This document shows, one piece after another, positions 17,560 to 26,794 of a DNA stretch of 64,000 bases. The position numbers and the translations under genes were made by a program. The DNA is taken from NCBI RefSeq assembly GCF_023822005.2, contig NZ_CP098806.1, positions 62,001 through 126,000 of the forward strand, given 5' to 3'. The stretch comes from Dyadobacter fanqingshengii (GTDB lineage: Bacteria; Bacteroidota; Bacteroidia; Cytophagales; Spirosomataceae). Position 1 is the stretch's first letter, and the number at the start of each line of letters is the position of its first letter. The notes beneath the pieces are model-generated. The model worked only from the letters and a program-made list of their open reading frames with translations, did no database searches and was not told the DNA's origin.

Positions 17560-18537
17560 CTACATCACCACACCATTCTTAGGCAGGATCTTCTCAGGGA
17601 TTTTAGGAGCCTTGATCAGCTCTAACAGATTGATTTCAATGGTTCTTGAAAGCGTGGTCATGGGAATATCATTCGGCCCGTTTTCAAACGGGTTTTGCAT
17701 CACATAGGCGATCCATTCTACGTAAAGGAAAAGAAATGATATGATGAAAGTGATCGGAATGGCGATCCTGCCGATGCTTTCCACAAGACCCATGGGCAGC
17801 ACCAGTGTAAAAATAAAAATGACCAGCACGACGAAAAAGCTGTACTGGGTTGGGAAAACGGTGTTTTTGATCCGCTCGCATTTTCCCATCGCATCACAAA
17901 GCCGTTGTAAGGTCTGGTCAATGTTCTGATAAAGCAGCGTTTCAATCTTGTTCTGCTCGTGCAATTCTGTAAACCGGGATTGTATCAGGTTCAGAATTGC
18001 GTTGGGAATGTTGTCCTGACTGGATGCGTAATCGTGCTCGGCTGCGTTTAAATGAAGATCGGCATAAACCAAAACGGGTTCTCTTCGCAATGAATTGGTA
18101 AGGGCGTAACACCAGGCAATTTGCAAATGCGCAATGTTGGAAATGACTTCGTCTTTTTCTGGCTGATCAGTTTTAATAAATGAAATGGATTGCCGAACCA
18201 AAGAGCGGCTGTCGTTGACAATCTCGCCCCAGACTCTTCTTGCTTCCCACCAGCGGTCATAGGCAGAGTTGGTCCTGAAACCCAGCAGCAGCGAAAGCGC
18301 CGTTCCCAGGATGGTGATAATCGATATAGGGAATGATAAAAAGTGCCATTGCTGGTAGCTGAAAAGATAAAAAACCAGTGTGGCATAAGCCGTCACGGCA
18401 AGGAGCCCGTGCCAGATTCCTCCGAGCAGCCGCCAGATTGAAAATACTTGCTTTACGTACATGATAGAAGATTTTGAGAAAGCCTCACGCTTGCTGCTAA
18501 AAAAGAATGCCGCGGTTTTGACTGCGAAAGGTTTCAT
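17560..18537 (-). CDS. Bestrophin-family (UPF0187/YneE-like) ion channel
   Basis: A membrane protein of about 325 residues. RLLGGIWHGLLAVTAYATLVFYL forms the first helix, and LGFRTNSAYDRWWEARRVWG is the diagnostic bestrophin motif, preceding NDSRSLVRQ. Two hydrophobic helices follow (VVLVIFIFTLVLPMGLV and ITFIISFLFLYVEW), and PFENGPNDIPM near the C-terminus matches the conserved Ca-clasp-like region of bacterial homologues. Bacterial members are pentameric cation or anion channels in the inner membrane. An ATG at 18564 would lie inside the terminator hairpin of the upstream operon, so I start at 18537; 18462 (MYVKQVF) is the other good choice. Confidence 0.85.
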   Translation of the reverse strand: MKPFAVKTAAFFFSSKREAFSKSSIMYVKQVFSIWRLLGGIWHGLLAVTAYATLVFYLFSYQQWHFLSFPISIITILGTALSLLLGFRTNSAYDRWWEARRVWGEIVNDSRSLVRQSISFIKTDQPEKDEVISNIAHLQIAWCYALTNSLRREPVLVYADLHLNAAEHDYASSQDNIPNAILNLIQSRFTELHEQNKIETLLYQNIDQTLQRLCDAMGKCERIKNTVFPTQYSFFVVLVIFIFTLVLPMGLVESIGRIAIPITFIISFLFLYVEWIAYVMQNPFENGPNDIPMTTLSRTIEINLLELIKAPKIPEKILPKNGVVM

Positions 18538-18549
18538 AAAAAAATTAAC

Positions 18550-18594
18550 AAAAAAGCAGCTCACGGAAATAATATTTCCGTGAGCTGCTTTTTT
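18550..18594. terminator. Strong bidirectional Rho-independent terminator after the RND operon
   Basis: A perfect 21-bp inverted repeat (18550-18570 with 18574-18594) with a 3-base loop, flanked by six As on one side and six Ts on the other. It starts 18 bases past the stop of the RND pump gene and precedes the bestrophin gene, so it ends the efflux operon. Confidence 0.9.
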
Positions 18595-18611
18595 GAAATG
18601 ATATAAAAGCG

Positions 18612-21600
18612 CTATGCTATTTCAGCAGCAGGCGTATCGGGTTTATTGTTTTCATGCTTTTTCTTGCCCATTGCAATTTTTTCAATGGCTACAAAAAGAA
18701 CCGGCACGACGAAGATGGCCAGCGAGGTCGCAGCCAGCATCCCACCAAATACAGTCCAGCCAATCGTCTTGCGGGATTCAGCCGCAGCGCCATTGGCAAA
18801 TGCAAGCGGAAGCACGCCCAGGATAAAGGCCAGAGACGTCATAATGATGGGTCGGAGCCGCAGTTGTACCGCTTCCAGCGTTGCTGCTACGAGTTCCATG
18901 CCGCTATCGACACGCTCTTTGGCAAATTCCACAATCAAGATCGCGTTCTTGGCCGCAAGCCCGATCAGTGTGATCAAACCGATCTGCGCGTAAATGTTGT
19001 TGGACAAACTCGGCAGGAATGTCAATGTTAAGATCGAACCGAATGCGCCGATCGGAACTGCGAAAAGCACGGAGAATGGAATCGACCAGCTTTCATACAA
19101 TGCCGCCAGGAAAAGGAACACAAAGACAATTGAAATAGAGAAGATCAATGTTGTGCTGTCGCCAGCTTTGATCTCTTCGCTACTCATACCCGAAAATTCG
19201 TAACTATAACCGGCCGGCAGTTTCTGGGCCACTTCGCGGAGTGCGTTGATTGCCTGCCCGCTGCTATAACCCGGCTTGGGCGTTCCGTTGATCTCGACAG
19301 ATCTGTAAATGTTATAGTGAGAGATCAGCGCGGGGTTTTCGACAACTTTGGTTGTCACCAGTGAGCCGAGCGGAATCATATTTCCTTCGCGGTTACGGAC
19401 GTAGAATTGCTGGATTTTATCCAAAGATGAGCGGAAACTACTGTCAGCCTGCACCATTACACGGAAGTTACGCCCGTAAAGGTTGAAGTCATTGACATAA
19501 CTACTTCCCAGCAATGTCGAAAGCGAGCTAAACACATCATTGACCTGGACGCCCAGTTTTTTAGTTTTATCACGATCTACGTCAATCTGGTAACTCGGCG
19601 TCCGGGCATTAAAGAAAGTAAAGGCCATAGCAATCTCAGGACGCTTGTTAACCTCGCCCAGGAAATTGCGCATTACGCCCTCAAACTGCTGGATATTATC
19701 CGTACTCGTGGATTGTTGCAGCTGGAATGTAAATCCTGAGGTCGCACCCAGACCAGGAATCGCCGGTGGGGCAATGGCCAGAACGCGCGCCTCCTTAATA
19801 TCGGCAGTGCGGCTTTGAATCTGTTTGATTACAGCTTGCACGTGGTGTTCGGCACCTTTACGGTTGGCCCATGGCTGCAAGCTCAGAAACAATGTTCCTA
19901 CGTTGGATTTGTTCGAGAAGCTCAAAACATTAAGTCCAGCCAAACCACCCGCCACGCGAACCTCGGGAATGGCAGAAACGCGTTTCATGATCTCTTTGAG
20001 CATGGCAATGTTACGCGTCGTCGAAGTCGCTTCCTGCATCTCATACGTTACAAAAAGACGACCTTCATCTTCAACGGGGATAAAGCCGGAAGGTTTGTTT
20101 TTGAAAAGGAAAAATAGCCCTACAAAAAGGCAAACCATCATGACAAGGACAAGCGGAGTTGCTTTGATCCATTTGGCAACACCACGCGTGTAGCCGCGCG
20201 AAACTTTATCAAACCAGCGGTTAAAGCGGTCGAAAAATCTTTCCAGCCAGTTTTTGTTATCATTTTCACCTTTGGAAGGTTTGAGCATGATAGAGCAAAG
20301 CGCTGGTGTCAGCGAAAGCGCAACGAATGCGGAAAGCAATACGGACACGGCAATGGTGATGGCAAACTGCTGATAAAGCCGTCCCACAATCCCGGGCACA
20401 AAACTAACCGGCACGAAAACTGCCGCAAGGATCAGGGCTATGGCAATTACAGGCCCTGAAATGTCTTTCATCGCCTGAACGGTTGCATCCTTGGGCGACA
20501 TTTTCTTTTCATCAATATAATGCTGCACCGCCTCGACGACCACAATCGCATCATCGACAACGATACCAATGGCTAATACGAATGCAAAAAGCGTAAGGGT
20601 GTTAATGGTAAATCCGAAAGGAATGAAGAATATCAATGTTCCAATCAGCGAAACGGGGATAGCAAGGATAGGGATAAGGGTCGCGCGCCAGTTTTGAAGA
20701 AACAAAAACACCACGATCACAACCAGGATCATCGCTTCGGCAAATGTTTTCAAAACCTCCTCAATAGAAACTTTAACCACAGTTGCTGTTTCATTAGGAA
20801 TAACATAGTCGATGTCCTTGGGAAATGTCTTTTTCATTTCCGTAAGCTTTTTCATCACACCATCGTATGTAGCAAGCGCATTGGCACCCGGCGCCTGATA
20901 GATCAGAACGAATGCGGCTGGTTTTCCGGCAACAAATGCATTGGAACCGTAATCAAATTTTCCCAGCTCTACTCTGGCTACATCGCGCAGATATACCACG
21001 CTTCCATCCTGAGGCGAACTTCTAACTATAATGTCTTCGAACTGCGCCTTGGTATTCAGGCGGCTGTTGGTCAATACATTGTATTCAAAAGTCTGTGTAT
21101 TGGGCTGCGGGTTACCACCAATGGTTCCGGCTGCAACTTGCAGGTTTTGCTCTGCCAATGCTGCTGAAATATCAGACGGTGTCATGCGCAAATTGGCCAG
21201 TTTTTCAGGATTCAGCCAGATACGCATACCAAAGTCATCGGCTCTGGAAATGATATCCCCAACCCCTTTTACGCGCTGTAAGGCGTCTTTTAAGTAAATG
21301 TTGGCGTAGTTACCGATAAACTGGGCATCGTGCGTTCCGTTTGGCGAGTAAAGTGCCAAAACGATCATGATACTAGGCTGACGCTTCCTTACCGTCAGAC
21401 CAAGTCGCTTTACCGCATCGGGTAGGGTAGGTTCTGCAACACTCACCCTGTTTTGAACGTCCAGGGCAGCAATGTCAACATTGGTACCCACATCAAAAAC
21501 GACGTTAATGCTACTTTGCCCGCTGCTTGTAGAGTTGCTGGACATGTAGGTCATGCCCGGTGTACCATTGATCTGTGTTTCAATTGGCGTGGTCGTGGTC

Positions 21601-21779
21601 TGCTCGACGGTCTGGGCGTCAGCACCCGTGAAGTTACCGCTTACCGTAACGGTAGGAGGCGTTACATCCGGATACTGCGCAACGGGCAATGTCGTTAATG
21701 CTATCAGACCCACCAGGACCAGCACAACGGAAGTAACTATCGCTGTAACAGGTCTTTTGATAAAAATATCTGCAATCAT
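18612..21779 (-). CDS. RND efflux pump, inner-membrane transporter (HAE-1 family, AcrB-like)
   Basis: A 1055-residue resistance-nodulation-division transporter. The N-terminus FIKRPVTAIVTSVVLVLVGL is the conserved first helix; two large periplasmic loops flank helices 2-6 and 8-12. IGIVVDDAIVVVEAVQ (about residues 403-418) carries the paired aspartates of the proton relay, and NAILIVEFAKE is the matching helix-10 region. Length and motifs match AcrB/MexB, which export hydrophobic drugs and detergents from periplasm and membrane in exchange for protons. It follows the adaptor gene by 39 bases and is ended by the strong hairpin at 18550. Substrate range is not predictable. Confidence 0.95.
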   Translation of the reverse strand: MIADIFIKRPVTAIVTSVVLVLVGLIALTTLPVAQYPDVTPPTVTVSGNFTGADAQTVEQTTTTPIETQINGTPGMTYMSSNSTSSGQSSINVVFDVGTNVDIAALDVQNRVSVAEPTLPDAVKRLGLTVRKRQPSIMIVLALYSPNGTHDAQFIGNYANIYLKDALQRVKGVGDIISRADDFGMRIWLNPEKLANLRMTPSDISAALAEQNLQVAAGTIGGNPQPNTQTFEYNVLTNSRLNTKAQFEDIIVRSSPQDGSVVYLRDVARVELGKFDYGSNAFVAGKPAAFVLIYQAPGANALATYDGVMKKLTEMKKTFPKDIDYVIPNETATVVKVSIEEVLKTFAEAMILVVIVVFLFLQNWRATLIPILAIPVSLIGTLIFFIPFGFTINTLTLFAFVLAIGIVVDDAIVVVEAVQHYIDEKKMSPKDATVQAMKDISGPVIAIALILAAVFVPVSFVPGIVGRLYQQFAITIAVSVLLSAFVALSLTPALCSIMLKPSKGENDNKNWLERFFDRFNRWFDKVSRGYTRGVAKWIKATPLVLVMMVCLFVGLFFLFKNKPSGFIPVEDEGRLFVTYEMQEATSTTRNIAMLKEIMKRVSAIPEVRVAGGLAGLNVLSFSNKSNVGTLFLSLQPWANRKGAEHHVQAVIKQIQSRTADIKEARVLAIAPPAIPGLGATSGFTFQLQQSTSTDNIQQFEGVMRNFLGEVNKRPEIAMAFTFFNARTPSYQIDVDRDKTKKLGVQVNDVFSSLSTLLGSSYVNDFNLYGRNFRVMVQADSSFRSSLDKIQQFYVRNREGNMIPLGSLVTTKVVENPALISHYNIYRSVEINGTPKPGYSSGQAINALREVAQKLPAGYSYEFSGMSSEEIKAGDSTTLIFSISIVFVFLFLAALYESWSIPFSVLFAVPIGAFGSILTLTFLPSLSNNIYAQIGLITLIGLAAKNAILIVEFAKERVDSGMELVAATLEAVQLRLRPIIMTSLAFILGVLPLAFANGAAAESRKTIGWTVFGGMLAATSLAIFVVPVLFVAIEKIAMGKKKHENNKPDTPAAEIA

Positions 21780-21818
21780 TTTTACTGGATTATATTAGAA
21801 TAGTAAAGGAGCGAAGGA

Positions 21819-22928
21819 TTACTTCCCGGCTGTAATAACGGCACCTTCTCTCAGGTTCTGAACTCCTTCCACAGCGATCTTTTCGCCTTCTTTGAGTCCG
21901 TCTTTGACAATTACATTGGCGCCCAGGGCATTTCCCAGTACGACGCGCCGCTGGCTTACTTTGCTACTGTCGCCGGCCACATATACAAAATATTCTCCCA
22001 ATTGCTCGGTAACGGCTTTGTAAGGAATCACCACCGATTTTGCAGCCGAATTGTTAAGAACGCGAACTGTTCCGCTCATGCCGGAGCGAAGGCGGTTGTC
22101 TTTGTTCGGAAATACGAGCCTGGTTTTGATGGTTCCTGTCTGTGGATCCACTGCGCGGTCAATCAGGGCGATTTTACCAGTGGCTGGAAAAATATCAGTT
22201 CCGAATTTTAAAGTGAATGTTGAATCGGCCGCCTTCGCGTTTTTCATTAGGGTCGAAAACCGGTAAATTTCTTTTTGATCCACATTGAAATCCACGGCAA
22301 GCTGACTATCCGTGGAAACGGTGTTTAAAATAGTCTGACCAGCTGAAATAGCAGCGCCAACTTTCACCAAGGATATGCCGATAACGCCGTCAAAGGGAGC
22401 GGTAACCTTTGTGTAATTTACGCTGGTCTGAACGGCCTGTATATTTGCCTTGGCTGCCTCGGCTTGTCTTTTAGCCACTTCCAGGGCAGCATCTGCATTA
22501 TCGACGAGCTGCTTTGCAACCGCGTCATTTTTTTCCAGTTCATGATAACGATCGGCATCCTTCTGGGCGCGCGACAGGTTGGCCTGCTGCACATTCAGGT
22601 TGGCTACTGCCTGATCGTAATTTGCATTGTATAGCTGCGCGTCAATGGAATAAAGCAACTGGCCTTTTCTCACTCGTGAGCCATCTTTAAAATGGATGCC
22701 GGTGATGAACCCGGTTACTTGCGGGCGAAGCTCAATTTCATTCAGTGCGGTAACTGTGCCCGGGTATTCATCATAGTAAACTGCATCAGCGGTGGACACA
22801 GCCACAAGTGAAACCGGCACGGCGGGTGGCGCAGTTGGTTGCTGCTGCTGTTTATTTTTATTTCCGCAAGAGCTCATCATGCCCAAAAACAGTGCTGCAG
22901 AGAAGTATGGTAATTTATTTGAGAACAT
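21819..22928 (-). CDS. RND efflux periplasmic adaptor (membrane fusion protein, AcrA-like)
   Basis: A 369-residue lipoprotein adaptor. The ATG at 22928 is preferred to a TTG at 22946 because it begins a normal signal (FSNKLPYFSAALFLGMMSSC) with lipobox MSSC. Mature domains follow in order: barrel/lipoyl half (LRPQVTGFITGIHFKDG), alpha-hairpin coiled coil (about residues 95-165), second lipoyl half (VTAPFDGVIGISLVKVG) and the C-terminal beta-barrel and membrane-proximal domains. It bridges the pump encoded downstream and the outer-membrane channel encoded immediately upstream (about 20 bases). Confidence 0.93.
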   Translation of the reverse strand: MFSNKLPYFSAALFLGMMSSCGNKNKQQQQPTAPPAVPVSLVAVSTADAVYYDEYPGTVTALNEIELRPQVTGFITGIHFKDGSRVRKGQLLYSIDAQLYNANYDQAVANLNVQQANLSRAQKDADRYHELEKNDAVAKQLVDNADAALEVAKRQAEAAKANIQAVQTSVNYTKVTAPFDGVIGISLVKVGAAISAGQTILNTVSTDSQLAVDFNVDQKEIYRFSTLMKNAKAADSTFTLKFGTDIFPATGKIALIDRAVDPQTGTIKTRLVFPNKDNRLRSGMSGTVRVLNNSAAKSVVIPYKAVTEQLGEYFVYVAGDSSKVSQRRVVLGNALGANVIVKDGLKEGEKIAVEGVQNLREGAVITAGK

Positions 22929-22947
22929 AATAGGGGAATTTTTCAAA

Positions 22948-24309
22948 TTAATAATTCATTTGCCCAAGGGCTTTTTGCACATCAATTTTGCTAGCCAAAG
23001 TCTGGTAAAGCGCGTTATAGTAGCTGATGCGGGCCAGACGAAGATCTGTTTCCGAGGTCACCACTTCCAAATAGGTTTTGATCCCTGACTTGTATTGCAG
23101 CTGAATCACATCGTACACCTCTCGGGCCAGGTCCATGTTCTCTTTTTGCGCTAACAAGTTGGTCAGATAGCCTTTATAGGCTGCCAGCGCCTGTGAGTAT
23201 TCGGCGCTCACATTCAATTGAAGACCTTTAATGTCCCAATCGAGTCGTTTTATCTGCCATTCTGCGGTTTTCGTGTTCGCCTTTCTTTTGCCGCCCTGGT
23301 AAAGCGGGAGCGAAAGCGTAAGCAGACCAAATGAGTTGGGATAATTCTTGTTATAAAGATCGGTGAACTGGTTGTTTTGAAAATTGAGGTTATAAGCACC
23401 GTTCAAAGAAATATTCGGCAGGTAACTCCATTTATTATATTGCAGATTTGCCTCCAAAAGCTTTTTCTGGGTGCTTAGCAGCTGATATTCAATGCGTGAA
23501 TTCAAATCCACATTCTGCATGGTATCCAGGGCGATCTCGCGTTCCATCTGCAATGTATCATAGCTGATCTGCAATTGCTGATTGGAAGGATAACCCATTA
23601 GGGATTTGAGATAATCCAATTTCGCTTTCAAAAGCTCCTCATTACTTTTCTTGCTGGCTTTGGTATTATTGAGCGAAATCATCGCCCGCTTGAAATCGAT
23701 CTTATCGGCGATTCCCGACTTGTACTGATTCTCTGCATCCTTCAAGCTCCTTTCCAGGCGCTGAATGTCTTCCTGCGCGACATCGATCTGCTGCGTTGTG
23801 GCCAGCACATCGTAAAATGCCTTGGAAACATTCACCGCAATGTCCGTCTTATTATAGGAAGTGTTCTGACTTGCCTGCAAGAGAACATCCTTTTTTGTTT
23901 GGTTTGCCAAAAGCACATCCCGGTTGAAGATCTGCTGCGACAATGTGAACTGAGCCGCAGAAATGTTGCTAACCCCAAGCTTTACGGGGTTACCGGCAAT
24001 GATGCTGGTTTGGACAATAAAATTGTGCTGCAGATTGTAATTGAAATTAATCTGCGGATACCAGTCAGCCAGTCTGCTGCGGATCTGGTTTTCTGTGATA
24101 CGCTCATCGATCAGCGATTGCTGAACAACGGGCTGGTTTTTAATGGCATAGTCAACAACCGCCTGCAAAGTTGCCTGCTCCAATAAGGGCGCCTCTTTGG
24201 AACTTTCCTGAATGGCCTGAGAAAATATAGGGCAAAAAGAAGTGAGTAAAAGCAGTGCCGAGCTAAGCGCCAAACGCATTGTTTTTTGTGGCTTAGACCA
24301 ATACTTCAT
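22948..24309 (-). CDS. TolC-like outer-membrane efflux protein
   Basis: A 453-residue outer-membrane factor. A signal peptide (ALLLLTSFCPIFSQAIQ) precedes two repeated helical-hairpin halves rich in Gln, Asn and Ala (for example AENQYKSGIADKIDFKRA and QLQYKSGIKTYLEVVTSETD), the family hallmark. Trimers form the beta-barrel and periplasmic tunnel that complete the tripartite pump with the next two genes. It is the first gene of the operon; unlike many pumps no regulator gene lies beside it. The 402-base region upstream should hold its promoter. Confidence 0.93.
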   Translation of the reverse strand: MKYWSKPQKTMRLALSSALLLLTSFCPIFSQAIQESSKEAPLLEQATLQAVVDYAIKNQPVVQQSLIDERITENQIRSRLADWYPQINFNYNLQHNFIVQTSIIAGNPVKLGVSNISAAQFTLSQQIFNRDVLLANQTKKDVLLQASQNTSYNKTDIAVNVSKAFYDVLATTQQIDVAQEDIQRLERSLKDAENQYKSGIADKIDFKRAMISLNNTKASKKSNEELLKAKLDYLKSLMGYPSNQQLQISYDTLQMEREIALDTMQNVDLNSRIEYQLLSTQKKLLEANLQYNKWSYLPNISLNGAYNLNFQNNQFTDLYNKNYPNSFGLLTLSLPLYQGGKRKANTKTAEWQIKRLDWDIKGLQLNVSAEYSQALAAYKGYLTNLLAQKENMDLAREVYDVIQLQYKSGIKTYLEVVTSETDLRLARISYYNALYQTLASKIDVQKALGQMNY

Positions 24310-24711
24310 GTAGATTTTTATTTTATGAAACAGAGTGAATAGTAGCGCTTGGACGGCGCTGTAAATAAATGATTTCGGCTCGTCAGCTGTCAGTGGGGAT
24401 AAAATCGAGATTACTGCCGAAAATCAATGGGTGGATAAGGGATTGCATAAAAGGCTCAGGATGATAATTTTGTATACAAACGGTGACATAATGGAGGTGG
24501 ATTTTTGCCGCCATGGTTCTCCGATTGTACTTATTAAGGATTTAATACCTAGAATAGTTTCACCGTATTGATGAAAACTTTGGCCTATGCGGCAATTTTC
24601 TTCTAATAATCAAAATTTTACAAGAAATTATACAGAAAGCGGGCTATATTCCTGAATGTGAGTCAGATTGTAATATTCGGAGCCGGTTACTTAGCTATAT
24701 GATCAGGTTAC
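24310..24711. other. Intergenic region upstream of the efflux operon
   Basis: About 400 bases with no credible open frame. It must hold the end of the symporter transcript and the promoter of the tolC-like gene, but I could find neither a clear TAnnTTTG box in the right orientation nor a strong hairpin. Short A/T-rich tracts lie around 24590-24640. Confidence 0.4.
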
Positions 24712-26415
24712 TTATAAACGGTTGACCTGTGATTCGGGTTGCGGCAGGATCTTTTCAATGATCCATGCAAACAGGATGACCAGCACGCAGCCGATCAGAT
24801 TGAGCCAGAGGAAAGCTGTCAGGTCGAGCCAGTAGCTGAGAATGACAAATATTTCGCCTAAAATGCTCGCAAAGAACACGGCCCTGCTGCCGATTTTGGG
24901 AAAGTAAAATGCAACCAAAAAGATGCCCAGGATCACACCGTAAAATAACGATCCCAGAATGTTAACGGCTTCAATCATACTGCCTAGCCGGGATGCATAT
25001 TGGGCAACGCCAATGCAAAAGATCCCCCAGAAAAAGGTGGCCCAGCGCGAGGCTGCAACGTAATTAACAGAGTCATCATCTTTGTGCACCATCCGCTTGT
25101 AAATGTCGACAATGCTGCACGAGGCCAGCGAGTTATAAGCAGATGCAACCGAGCCCATCGAAGCCAACAAAATCACCGCGATCAGCAAACCCACCATGCC
25201 AACCGGCAAATAATCGATTACAAATCGTAAAAAGATATAATTTACATCATTGATCTCGGCACCATTGGCTTTGGAAAGCACCGTTTCGGCCTCTTTTCGC
25301 ACATTTTGGACCTGTGTTTCGATCTTGGCAAGCGCTGTCCTTGACTTTTCAATAGATGGCTCATCGTCCTTTTTCAAAGCACGCGTGAGCTCCATGACGT
25401 GTGGACGCTTGGCTGCCTGAATAGCATCATGCTTGTTTTCGAGCGCTTTATACTGGCCTGCATATTCCGTCGTCCTGACTTGCTGCACAGCCGTTTCATT
25501 AAAGAACAACGGCGGGTTTGTAAATTGATAAAATGCAAATACCAATACGCCCACAAGCAGGATCAAAAACTGCATCGGAATTTTCAGAAGACCATTCATG
25601 GCCAGGCCCAGCTTACTTTGTCCCTGCGAGCTTCCTGTCAGAAACCGTCCGACTTGTGACTGATCCGTTCCAAAATAGGAGAGTTGCAGAAAAAAGCCGC
25701 CGATCAACCCAGACCATACGTTATAGCGGTTATTGAGATCAAATGTAAAGTCAATCAGATTGATCTTGCCCATTTTGCCAGCCACATGCAGCGCATCGCC
25801 AAACGAGACTTCATCAGGCAAAAATTTGACGACCATAACACCTGCAACGACCATTCCGACCGTGATAATGCCCATCTGCTGCATATGCGTGTGTGAGACA
25901 GCCCGGCTCCCTCCCGCGATTGTATACAGCATGACAATTCCCCCTGAAATAATGTTGGTCCAGGTAATATCCCAACCCAGAATAGCCGAAAGGATCAACG
26001 AAGGGGCGTATATGGAAAGCCCTGTGGAAAGTCCGCGTTGAAGCAAAAAGAGAAAGGATGTAAGCGCCCGCGTACGAAGGTCAAAGCGCCGTTCCAAAAA
26101 CTCATAAGCCGTAAATATTTTAAGCTGACCGAATTTGGGTACAAATGTGATGCACAATACCACCATAGCCAGCGGCAAACCGAAATAGAACTGCACAAAC
26201 CGCATCCCGTCCGTATAAGCCTGCCCGGGTGCCGATAAAAAAGTGATCGCACTGGCCTGCGTGGCCATTAATGATAAGGTTACGTGATACCAGGGAAGCG
26301 ACTGACCTGCCAATAAGAAAGAGTCCATGGTATGCGTTTCACGGCTGCGATATATCCCGTAGGCAACAACAAATATAAGTGTGAGTGAGAGTACAATCCA
26401 GTCCAGAGAGCTCAT
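24712..26415 (-). CDS. Sodium/solute symporter (SSS family)
   Basis: A 567-residue polytopic transporter with about 13 membrane helices. The start SSLDWIVLSLTLIFVVAYGI and the ATQASAITFLSAPGQAY segment (the Na+/substrate region of SSS proteins) are diagnostic; SYFGTDQSQVGRFLTGSS and LLASMGSVASAYNSLAS are further conserved blocks. A hydrophilic, partly coiled-coil insertion of about 90 residues (roughly 300-395) sits between helices. The family takes up sugars, sialic acid, amino acids or inositol with sodium; the substrate here is unknown. Its ATG overlaps the stop of a 52-residue upstream gene, so the two are translationally coupled. Confidence 0.92.
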   Translation of the reverse strand: MSSLDWIVLSLTLIFVVAYGIYRSRETHTMDSFLLAGQSLPWYHVTLSLMATQASAITFLSAPGQAYTDGMRFVQFYFGLPLAMVVLCITFVPKFGQLKIFTAYEFLERRFDLRTRALTSFLFLLQRGLSTGLSIYAPSLILSAILGWDITWTNIISGGIVMLYTIAGGSRAVSHTHMQQMGIITVGMVVAGVMVVKFLPDEVSFGDALHVAGKMGKINLIDFTFDLNNRYNVWSGLIGGFFLQLSYFGTDQSQVGRFLTGSSQGQSKLGLAMNGLLKIPMQFLILLVGVLVFAFYQFTNPPLFFNETAVQQVRTTEYAGQYKALENKHDAIQAAKRPHVMELTRALKKDDEPSIEKSRTALAKIETQVQNVRKEAETVLSKANGAEINDVNYIFLRFVIDYLPVGMVGLLIAVILLASMGSVASAYNSLASCSIVDIYKRMVHKDDDSVNYVAASRWATFFWGIFCIGVAQYASRLGSMIEAVNILGSLFYGVILGIFLVAFYFPKIGSRAVFFASILGEIFVILSYWLDLTAFLWLNLIGCVLVILFAWIIEKILPQPESQVNRL

Positions 26416-26570
26416 TGAAAGTGGGTCATAAATAAATAGAAGAGGACAATGAGTAGAATTAGTGTGCCGATAAGCAGCTGATATAGCTGTTTCCAGCTAC
26501 TAACGAATGGGGGCAAGCCGTCGCGATCTTTCGCGCCCTGGTCCTGCGGACTGTTTTCAGTATTCTGCAT
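26412..26570 (-). CDS. Small single-helix membrane protein coupled to the symporter
   Basis: A 52-residue open frame from ATG at 26570 to a TGA that overlaps the symporter ATG (ATGA, 26412-26415). The first 20 residues are polar (MQNTENSPQDQGAKDRDG), then PPFVSSWKQLYQ leads into one strongly hydrophobic helix (LLIGTLILLIVLFYLFM) and a short tail. The composition and the coupling argue for a real gene rather than chance. Some SSS transporters have small partner subunits; whether this is one is an inference. The tail-like helix after a WKQLYQ motif suggests an inner-membrane anchor with its N-terminus in the cytoplasm. Confidence 0.72.
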   Translation of the reverse strand: MQNTENSPQDQGAKDRDGLPPFVSSWKQLYQLLIGTLILLIVLFYLFMTHFQ

Positions 26571-26794
26571 CAAGAGCTGGATCAGGAATCAGGGTCTATT
26601 ATTACCGGGTAACGTACCACTGGTAAAATTAGAACGGTTTTTACATTGTTTTAGCATAAAAAATGAAAATTGGGATGAACGGGGTGGGATGGGGCTTCCT
26701 AAATCGTGTTGCGCTCAAAGTCTTCATTTTTCAAAATATTTAGCTAACTTTTGGGCTAAAACCGATCTGACTCAACGTTCAACACAATTGCTTG

